Below the pieces are notes generated by a model. The model was given only the letters and a program-made list of their open reading frames with translations. It searched no databases and was not told where the DNA came from. Of a DNA stretch of 64,000 nt, positions 53,422 through 61,796 are shown piece by piece. Source of the stretch: Diplonema papillatum (taxonomy: Eukaryota > Euglenozoa > Diplonemea > Diplonemida > Diplonemidae); NCBI GenBank assembly GCA_030068145.1, contig JAPJBO010000049.1:455788-519787 (forward strand), given 5' to 3'. The position numbers were made by a program, and so were the translations under genes. Each line of letters starts with the position of its first letter. The stretch's first letter is position 1.

Positions 53422-55602
53422 CTACCGCCGTGAAGGTCCCCGGTCCAGCGATCGCTTCAGCCGGCGCGGGGGGCAGTCGTCAGGGTGCAGTTGTCTCCAG
53501 GGGTGGCCGACTGCCCGGTCTCTTCCTTCTCTCTCCAGCCGTCGTCTCTCTTGCATGACTTCCGCCATGAATGTGTGCAGCACTTCGATGTTGATCCGAC
53601 TTCCCTTCGGCAGAATCCCGTGTTCTTGCAGGCACGGAGGCCAAGTCGAGCGATCTGCGTCAACAATTTCGGCATACTGCTGTTGCATTCGGATTCGTTC
53701 ATACGCCCGGCACTGCCACCAAATGTGGCCCAGAGTTTCTTCCGTCGCCTCGTCACAGCGTCTGCACAGCCCGTCACCTCCCCACAGCTTGGCAGCATGT
53801 GATTCCGTCATCACCGACCCTGCTACGACCTCGGCAACGTCCCGCGCGGCCGTCAGCGTTGTCGACGCCTTCAGCCCGTAGGCATTCGTCGCGGTGTAGT
53901 CGACACCCGCCCGTACCCCTCCGAAGTTTGTGCGCCTCTTCTCGAGCTCCCCTAGTCGCCAGCCGTGAATCGCCTTTCTCAGGGTGTGCCCTCGCTCCCC
54001 CTTACTCTGTCGCACCAGCCTCAGCACATTCCCTGCCTCGTCCTCGGCGTCGTCGAGATCTTCTGTCCATCGTATACCGAGCTTCTTTGCATGCTCGGCC
54101 GCAATACCGATCGGTCCCCATGCGCGGATTCTGCTGCCATACGCCCTTCGAACTGTTGCGACGCGGGCCCTCCATACCGGCCTCTTTCGGCACACTTCTG
54201 CGATCATGCCGAGCGACCGATATGGCAGCACTGTGTAGGGGTCGAGCATGTGGGCCTTGTTTAGAATGCCCAACACGGCCTCCTGTGCCCGATGCAGCCT
54301 CACCGGGTCCCAGACGCCTCTGAGCAATGCTGCGGTGAACTTCCCCAGCCCCCGCACCGTCGGAAGCGCGAACTCCGAGCCGTATGTCGCCGCCGGTAGA
54401 ACCGCCATCGCCGCTAGCCCCGACCTCTGCGCCCTCGAGATCGGTAAGGCACCCAACCGTTCGGCCTCCTCTGCACGCTGGTCGTAGCGCAGGTCCGTTG
54501 TTCTGCGTGTCCGCTTCGTGCCGACCAGACATCCTACGATTGTAAGCTCTTCCTTCGTCACGATGTCGGTGCCACCTATCTTCAACTTCGCTTCGTACCC
54601 CTTCGGCGTCCCGAAAGCGAACGTCTTCGGTATCCCGATCGACATGCCGGTGTTCGCACAAAACCTGTCGACTTCCACCAAGGCGTCCTGCAAGCATGCT
54701 TCTCTGAGACGCGTCAGGAGGGTGAGGTCGTCCGCGAAGGACTCGCTCGTCACCCCCCCCACGTCGTCCACTCTGCGCACCACGATGGACAGCAGCGCGT
54801 TGATGAGGATCACGCTCAGGGGGCAGCCCTGCAGTATCCCGTTGGTGGTGTAAAAGATGTCTCCCAGCCCCATGTGCAACTTGTACCGCCTTCGTAGTCG
54901 CGCGTAAACATCGCGCAGCGGCCCGAGAATTCTCTCATGGAGGCCAAGATCCCCCACCAGCTTCAGCACGACGTCTCGTGGCACTTTGTCGAAGCACTTG
55001 GCAAAGTCTAGGGCCACGCCGTACAGCTCCTTTCCCGTCAAGAGAGCCTCTTCAATCTGCGAGGCGATTTCAAACACCACGTCCACGGTTCCGTGTTTGG
55101 GCCTGAACCCGTGCTGGCTATCTGCTATCCAGCCTTCTTGCCACTGGACGACGTCCCTGAGCCTCGTGCTCGCCCACAAGCGATAGACCGCGCTTGTGAC
55201 GGTGATGGGCCGCAATGCCAGCGGGTCGAGGGTTTCGTCCTTCGGGATCAGCGTGACCGCGGCTTCCAACAACGCGTTCGGCCACGTTCCGGTCGCTTCT
55301 ATCGCGTTGAACACCTCCGCCAGGGCGTTCAGCAACGGCAGTGGCAGCTTCTTTAACTCTGCTGTGCTCCATCCGTCCACGCCCGGGACTCCGGCACGCT
55401 GCTTCTTTCCAAGAACGCTCCTCAGATCCTCGCCCGTCAAATCTCGGCACACCATCGGTCGACATCGGATGTATTCCGCATACTCCGCCTTGAAGGCCTT
55501 CATAGCACGGTTCCGGTCTACTCGCGTACATCCGGTTGATGGGCGCCCATTCTTTCTGCAACGTCGCGTCGATCTCCCGTAGATTTGCCGTGTAGCGGCC
55601 AT
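53422..55602 (-). pseudogene. LINE reverse transcriptase domain
   Basis: RNA-directed DNA polymerase used for target-primed reverse transcription. RT blocks in order: LRPITVTSAVYRLWAS, QHGFRPKHGTVDV, block A GVALDFAKCFDKVP, block B GILQGCPLSVILIN, block C ESFADDLTLL with the catalytic FADD, then a thumb region and a C-terminal CRRC...HIWWQC zinc motif typical of many LINEs. The catalytic residues are intact. The frame is continuous through about 726 codons, but it is shifted against the linker upstream (near 55515) and the Cys/His region downstream. Confidence 0.95.
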
Positions 55603-56202
55603 CCACTTTCAGCGCCACCAGACCGTCCGCCTTCTTCCTTCTGCACCACGGAAGCAGTTGCGCCCTGTTTGCACAGTGGAAGTTCTGCATCTTGCTCTCC
55701 AGCTGAGCTATTCTCCCCTTTCGCGCCTGTGCTGTCAGTGACCGGCTCCTCGCTTCCAGCTTCTGCCTCAAGGTCTGGGCGACGCTCAAGTCCGGCGGGC
55801 GTCGCGGCAAATCGCGCACCTTTGGTACTCGTCCGGCCATTGATTCCAGTCCCGATACTACGTTCTCCCACGTCTTCTCCAGCGATCTCGGCATGCACCC
55901 GGGTCCTTCCCCACTCAGTGTTTGCAGCCCTCGGATGTAGGCGTCGAGGCCGTTCAATATCTTCCGGAATCTGCTTGAGGCATACGTACCCGCGCCCGTC
56001 CCGGTGTCTGTCACGGACGCAAAATGTTCTCTCTTAGGCTTTCTTGTCTCACCCCGTCCTTGATAGGCGGCAACGGGCCCGTCGAGCAACCCCTGTTTCT
56101 CCGCCAGCTCGACCAGATACCCTCGCACGCCTTAGTCGCCGACACCCAGAGCGCTTCCACGTCATCTGGTGCTGCATCTTCGAACCGGTGCTTCACTAAC
56201 AC
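55515..56202 (-). pseudogene. LINE ORF2 linker between endonuclease and RT
   Basis: Coding-like but spread over two frames: VLVKHRFEDAAPDDVEALW (from 56202), then YLVELAEKQGLLDGPVAAYQ to VDGRYTANLREIDATLQKEW (from 56128), continuing as NRAMKAFKAEYAEYIRC in the RT frame. The shifts mark small indels in this copy. Long helical, no catalytic motif. Confidence 0.75.
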
Positions 56203-57097
56203 TCTTCCGCCCGCGCTGCTGCCCGTCCTTCGTGCGTCACGTCTACCTGGCTCATGGACCTTGGCATGCGGTACCTCTCACATGTGTCTGCAAACGCGGT
56301 GATGTCCAGCTCTACCGTCACCATCTTGTGGCTGGGCACCCGCTGCCCTTCCGCGTCTACGACGACGGTGGTTTCGCTCGCTACCAGTGAGTGTATCGCG
56401 ACGTCGTTCAGCAAGACGTGATCGATGCGTGTGCCTCGCGTCCCCGTCTTCTCGTACGTCTTCGGGGCACCGCCATCGGTGCAGATCTCTGCGGCGTCGT
56501 ACCATCCCGATCGCAGCATGCACGACATCGCCGCCGACGACGAGGGCTCCGCATTAAAATCGCCGGCCACAATGACCGGTACTCGTCCGAGACTTGCTGC
56601 TTCTCGGTGCACCTCCGCAATAATCTTCTCCCTCTCCGGCGCCGCCTTGTCCCCCGAGTTCGCATACAGTGTGAAGACATGCAAAAATTGGTTTCCTCTT
56701 CCAAGTCCGACGGCCACGTGCACCCACCTCCGGCTCGGTGACGGCTTCCCGACCACGAAGGCCGGCGCCGGTTTCTTCGCGAAGACTGCAACACCCGCTC
56801 CGCGGCTTCCGCTATCCACGGTGATGCTTTGCCTGCCGGTCAAGTCGCTCCCGACACGGTTCCCCACAGCGACTTCCAGTCTCGCCTGACGCCGTCCTCG
56901 AACTCCCTCTGACCCCAGTCGGTCAAAAGCGTCTCCTGTACCGCCAGAATGTCGACAGCGGCACAGTCCAAAAAGTGTGCCCTCCCCCCGAGAGATGTCA
57001 TGTTTATCGTCCCGAACTTCAGCGTCTCCCTTCCTCCTTGTAACACGCCCCGTCCCGCTTCGGCGGCACCTGCTGCGACTGGCGTCCGTTCCTTCAT
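56196..57097 (-). pseudogene. LINE apurinic-like endonuclease domain
   Basis: Nicks the target DNA. The N-terminal part (FGTINMTSL, then DILAVQETLLT with the catalytic Glu) is in one frame; after a frameshift near 56850 the rest continues in another: GSRGAGVAVFAKKP, VIVAGDFNAEPSS, TRIDHVLLND and PSHKMVTVELD, giving the expected Asp-Asn, Asp-His and Ser-His catalytic motifs. No active-site residue is obviously lost apart from the frameshift. Confidence 0.9.
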
Positions 57098-57130
57098 GTG
57101 CTGCGACCCTCACCGCGTGCTCGACCCGGC

Positions 57131-59583
57131 TCAACTCCACAGTTTTCCACCGTGTCTGCATGTAGCGCCAGCTCCGCCAATGTGGTACCGGGAGCAGGAG
57201 CGGTCGTAGTGCTCCGGAACGTACGTGACCGCCGTCTGCTGCCCCGTGGCGCCCACGCGAGGTGCGTATCGTCGCAGGATGTGCGGCCTCCTGCTGTCCA
57301 GCCCAGAGCGTACCGCTCCGGTGACCGTCGCGGCTGCCGTCACGTCATCTCGTCCCCGTACTCGTACGGCCCCCGCATTGCCTCACGTAAGCAAACCAGC
57401 TGCTGTACTTTCGGACGGTGCGAAGTGTGCTTCGAATGTCGGGTCTTTTAACATCGCGTCCACAACCCGTGCACGAAGTCTCCTTACCGACCACCCGGCA
57501 GTCCGGCTGCGACCGCTGCGAACTGGCAGCCGTCCCCAGGGACTTCTGCACCTCGCTCCATCGCGTCCGCGGCTTCTCTCAACCTTAACCCAGCGTTTCG
57601 TGCGTCTCTCCACCGCCACGCATCCGTCGTTCCCAGTCACGAACGCTTCGCCGCTGCTGGTTGGTGTGCCTTCTTCGTCTTCGCTAACGGTGACTTCCCC
57701 GGCGTTCCCAGCGGACGCTTCGGTTGCGTCATGTGGACGTCTTGAGACGGAGCCTCGGCCCGTCCCATCTTCTGCTTCGTCGGTGTGGCGCGACGGGCGT
57801 CTTCGGCGCCTTCTTCTTGACCGGGGTCCGGTCTACGGGCATCGCCGGGGGTGTCTTCGGCCTCATCGTCGCGACCATCTCCGTCAGCTTCGCCATCTGA
57901 GCACTGAGTGCTGCGATGTCACCTCGCAGCGCGTCGTTCTTCGCGCGTAGCTCCGCGTTCTCCGCCCGGAGCTGTCGCACCGCGCCATTGTTGTCGCCCG
58001 CGCCCTTCGGTTGCTCGGGTGTGCTCGTCTTTTCCTGACCCTGCCGTCGCAACGCCTCGAGGTACGACGAGACCTTCGGCGTCCTCTCCGCCCTTGCATC
58101 CCACACCTGCGATTTCGGCCGCCGTCCGGACCTGTCTTCCTCGGTCTCGTCATCGACCTTCATCAGCGCTCCTCCCGCGCTTATCAGTCGATGCGGGGGC
58201 GGCTCCTCGCTGGCGACGACGCGCGTGTCCCCATGCGTCTTGCTCCGGTAGGACGCGACTTGGCGACATGTCCATCCCGCCGCCTTCATGGTCGCCTCAA
58301 GATCCGAAGCGGCATCGCGCGCCTGTGCCCCCCTCACCAGGTAATGCATCGCGGGCGGACCCTGCTTCGCCGCCGCTTCGCCCAGCGATTCCCGCACCCG
58401 CTCGGACATGCCGTCTTCGACCCTCACCCCCAGCCGCGCGCGACTACGAGCAAGGCCCAGGCAGCCTTTCCCCTGCGAAGCACGAGAGCGCTCTTCAGCG
58501 ATGCTTCCTCGTCAGCTAGCCACACGACGTCGTTCGTCTCCGACCCCTCCTTCCAGCGCGGTATGCGTAGAAAGAGACCCCTCCTGCCCGAAATTCCAGC
58601 AACCTCCCGACCTGCTCCTCTTCGACGCGCCATCATCTGAAATACGCGGTTTACCCGCCGCACGTTGAACATGCTGTGCGGACTCAGGTCCACCTTCGCC
58701 TCTCCCGCGAGCCGCCTGCACTCCGCCTTCAGCACCCGCCCCCCCGATGGCTCCTGCAGGGCCGCCAACGTCTCTGCCCCGCACCATCGTGCATCTATCT
58801 CGGCGCAAATCAGCACCGTCGATGTCGGCGGGCGGTCAACCTTCTTCACGTCCGCGGGCGCGTACACCACGTCTCCCTCCGGGGACCTCGTCACGTACCC
58901 CGGCAGCACTTTCTCCGCGCCGTCAACTCGGCACACCACGTCCGTCCGCCTGCTGCCCTCCAGAGCCGCCACCGTGACCACCGCCGAGCCCTCCGGCATC
59001 CCTTCACGCCGTATCCTGCGCGCGCTCGCCATTGGGCGCGAACGCCACCGTCGCTTCGCCAGTCGGTGGGTCAACCACCGGCACTCCCCAGTCTTTCCTG
59101 CCTCAGCTCTATCTCGCCTTCCCGCCCCTCCGACTGCCTTCTCGCCTTCTTGTGCCTTCTTCTGTCCGTCCTCTTCCATCGCGCGCGCGGCCGTCGGCTT
59201 CTTGCCCGGCACCTCTTTCCACCCTCCGTTGCGCTTCTTTTTCTTTTTCCCCTGTTTTTCCACCCGACGCCTCTTGCTTCGCCACGCCGTCCCCGCCGCG
59301 CTGGTTTCGTCGTTCTCACCTGCACTCGCCTTGCCTTTTCCGCCTTTACCGCCCGCTTTCTCTGCATCTGAACCGCGACACCGTCACCGCCGTCGTCCCA
59401 GCAGAGCTCGCGCTCATCCCCCTCGTCATCCGCCCAGCTGGGAGCGTTCGTCGTACTCTGCTTCTTCGCGCCATCCGTCTGAGCCTGCCTTACCAGCCCG
59501 CTGACTGCGGCCATCAGATCAGCCATCTGCTTTCCTTGAGCCTGCACCTGGGCGGCGAGTTCCTTGAACCCCGGATCCGTCAT
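57131..59583 (-). pseudogene. LINE ORF1 region
   Basis: Starts at ATG 59583 (MTDPGFKELAAQVQAQGKQM), continues through Arg/Lys-rich sequence, then shifts frame near 59250, 58430 and 57730. It includes a conserved-looking block (VDLSPHSMFNVRRVNRVF, GLFLRIPRWKEGSE), then HYLVRGAQARDAASDLEATM and a coiled-coil stretch (LRAENAELRAKNDALRGDI). No RRM or CCHC knuckle is evident. By position it should be the nucleic-acid-binding ORF1 protein. Confidence 0.7.
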
Positions 59584-59732
59584 TGCGCGCTCTCGGGGTT
59601 GTACCGCTTGATGTGTACGCGTGTGTGTGTGTGTGTGTGTCGTCGGTCTTCTCTCTTTGTCTTCGTCCTCTTGATACTTTCTTGGTGCTTCCTTTTACCG
59701 GGACGGATCCCGTGGCCGCTCTCCAATAAAAG

Positions 59733-60060
59733 TGTAATCGAGCGTAATGTGTAGTAGAGTGTAGTAGAGCGTTGTAGAGTGTGATCGAGATTGACACTAG
59801 TATTTTGGGTTCGACCACTGGTGGACCCCTGACTGGCCCATGGGCGACCATGTTGACCACTGTCTGGCCCAAGACGTGCCAAGCATAAGCATACGAGGGA
59901 CGGAAACCGCAGGCAAGTGGGCGATGTGCATATGAGACCGGAAGCTCTCGAGATGAAGATGTTCTAAATCATGGCAGCAAGCACGGGGACTGCAGGCGGG
60001 TTGGTGGCGAAAAGGGACAGAAAGATCTTCGAGCGACTGTGAGCAGCCTAGCAAGACGGG
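59733..60060. repeat. Decamer array and dispersed repeat upstream of the LINE
   Basis: 59733-59790: gtgtaatcga, gtgtagtaga and gtgtgatcga units. 59790-59910: the sequence shared with 36562-36690 (ttgggttcgaccactggtgg, tgttgaccactgtctggcc, gcatacgagggacggaaac). After 59910 the sequence is unrecognised. Confidence 0.85.
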
Positions 60061-60103
60061 ATGATGAATGATGAAGAAGCGCTAAGTGATCGCAAAGGTC
60101 CTT

Positions 60104-60147
60104 GTCTGGCGACCGACCTTCCTTGAAAGGAAGGTCGGTAGCCAGAC
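60104..60147. other. Inverted repeat, 21-bp arms, 2-nt loop, one mismatch
   Basis: Arms gtctggcgaccgaccttcct (60104-60124) and the mirror at 60127-60147, which differs at one base (g against the a opposite). It lies in the presumed intron about 75 nt downstream of the donor at 60223 of the minus-strand exon. Confidence 0.8.
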
Positions 60148-60223
60148 ATTTTTGTCAGCAAGGTGCAGGCGATGCACGGGCTCCATGATGACCTCGTCAA
60201 CGGCCCCACAGGCGTACACTCAC

Positions 60224-60564
60224 TAGCCGTCGTGAAGAGGCCTCTGTCTGTAACCATCTTTTTCATCCTTGGGAGCAGTGCATCGCCAGGGAGATCGAAC
60301 CCCAAGGCAAGGAGCGACTCTTGCAGCTTCTGAAAGTAATCCAGCACGTACTGGAGATACTTGGTTGTCGTTGCTGGATCCTTCTGCCACACAAGTGCTG
60401 CAAACACAAGCCGCATCCTCCATCTCTGCTCCATCGTGTCCAGGTACGAGAACGTCAGGCAGAGGATATCTTTGCTCCCCGGAAGCTCTCCTGCATCCCC
60501 GGCAATGACGAAGTCACCACCCCCAAGCCGGAGCAGAAACTCCATGTCACCGAGGACAAGGTGC
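60224..60564 (-). CDS. Internal exon, unidentified helical protein
   Basis: After an acceptor GGTAG (60565-60567) the frame reads HLVLGDMEFLLRLGGGDFVI, PGSKDILCLTFSYLDTMEQR, MRLVFAALVWQKDP, KYLQYVLDYFQKLQESLLAL, GFDLPGDALLPRMKKMVTDR, and ends GGCTA before a perfect donor GTGAGT. It looks coding and alpha-helical. A deleted, diverged copy of parts of it lies at 37790-37935. Neighbouring exons were not found; the flanks are dispersed repeats and an inverted repeat. Family not recognised. Confidence 0.55.
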
Positions 60565-60659
60565 CTACCGAGCGCTCGGCGAACACCCTATCGCCTGGAA
60601 CTGGCCCGCACGGAATGCCTAAAGGCTCAAGTACTAACTGCGCTAAATTTAATGCGATA

Positions 60660-61490
60660 TGCGAGCTAGTGTGGTACTCATTTGCATGCAAATGACTCCC
60701 CACTGACGCAACAAGAAGACGCCGATGCTCTATCGAATCACGCGATGGATGAGGTTCAGAGACGAGCGACAGCCGAGTATCGGGACTCGGCGACCGCGAA
60801 ATCGTACGCGATGAAGAGCGCGATGCGACGGCTGACGAGTATCGTGCAGACGCCGATTCACCCGGCGCTTGAGATGCAAGTCAACGTCCTGACGTCTCTC
60901 GGAGGCGGGAACATGGCCGGACTCAACAAGAGACCACAAATAGCAAACCAGCAGGCGTTTGAAGCTGTGATGCGCGCCTACGAAGCCGCCGCACGAGAGC
61001 AGACGGCGAAGTAGGCCGGCGACAAGGTGCGAGCCGTACCGCAGGCTGGGCTCCGCAAAGCTGCAACACTGAATGGCAGTTTTCGACCGCAGACGCATTA
61101 CCCGTCGGGATGGGAGCGCAAGCAGGCTCGATGGAATCACGGAGTCAAGCAGGAGAGACGAACTGCGCAGACTGAGCGCAAGACGTGCACCAAGGGCAGA
61201 CCAGGACGTTGGGACCGTGCGAAGTCGAAGAAGGAGTCCAAAAGCGAAGCAACAACACCAACGCGGAAACGCAACTCGAAGGCAGCCAAGCGGGCCTCCA
61301 GTGAAGTAACGAAGCTCATCCGAGTGTCCGATGAAACCCCTTGTCAATACCACCCAACGACTGCGACGCGCGTGCGAAATGTCGGACGCTAGCGTCTGTC
61401 AAGAGCATGCGTGACTCAGCCGTGTTTTAAAGGTGAGATGAGAGGCACCGGCTCACTCTGTCAAAGGACTATACTAACGCAACAAGAAGA
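60660..61490 (+). mobile_element. Dispersed cassette-like element, longer copy
   Basis: Left: palindrome catttgcatgcaaatg (60677-60692) and actgacgcaacaagaag (60703-60719). Right: tactaacgcaacaagaag (61473-61489). Between lies a plus frame MDEVQRRATAEYRDSATAKS, SYAMKSAMRRLTSI, MQVNVLTSLGGGNMAGLNKR, EAVMRAYEAAAREQTAK; it has one stop (TAG at 61012-61014, Lys in the 8 kb copy), after which the basic tail (RPQTHYPSGWERKQARW, TERKTCTKGRPGRWDRAK) stays open. Then come hairpin GACGCTAGCGTC (61384-61395) and a GTGAGATGAG...TACTAAC...AACAAG segment that resembles a 55-nt intron. The protein family is unknown. Confidence 0.6.
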
Positions 61491-61494
61491 CGAG

Positions 61495-61796
61495 CTAATG
61501 CGAGATAGTGGTACCCGAGCCCGTACGCACTCGACAACCTGCTTCCGTGAGTCAGCCCGAGCTTCCTGGTCTCCAGCTACACTGCCTGTCGCGGTCATTT
61601 TTTCAGACTAATATTCTTGTTTTTATTCCAATTTCAATATCCTGTCATCAGCACCTTTTTAGCCCCGGAAGAAGGTGCGTTAGTGGGCCCGTTGAACCGG
61701 CCTATCAAGATTGGCTGAGTGTCACGCCTTTAATCAATTACTGCAGTACCCCCCCAATTCACCCAAATGTTGATCGAGTGTAATCGAGCGTAATCG
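61495..61796. repeat. Dispersed repeat shared with 37940-38205, ending in the LINE target decamer
   Basis: Shares gtacccgagccc, gcactcgacaacctgcttcc, tagccccrgaagaagg, gattggctgagtg and gtacccccccaattcacc with 37940-38205. It ends tgatcgagtgtaatcgagcg next to the second LINE. Confidence 0.8.

Larger units (their letters stand above)
52071..59731 (-). mobile_element. Near full-length LINE (APE-type non-LTR retrotransposon), frameshifted
   Basis: 7.66 kb on the minus strand. Order 5' to 3': leader, ORF1 region (59583-~57130), APE endonuclease (57097-56196), linker (56202-55520), reverse transcriptase (55602-53422), C-terminal Cys/His region (53440-52127), short 3' UTR ending in ttctttgcattctaaccc. 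Both ends abut a GTGTAATCGA-type decamer microsatellite, and the same upstream flank (gacactagtattttgggttc) follows the 5' end here and at the 36 kb fragment. The APE-plus-RT layout and microsatellite target recall R1-like elements; the clade needs a tree. Several frameshifts make this copy inactive. Confidence 0.93.
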
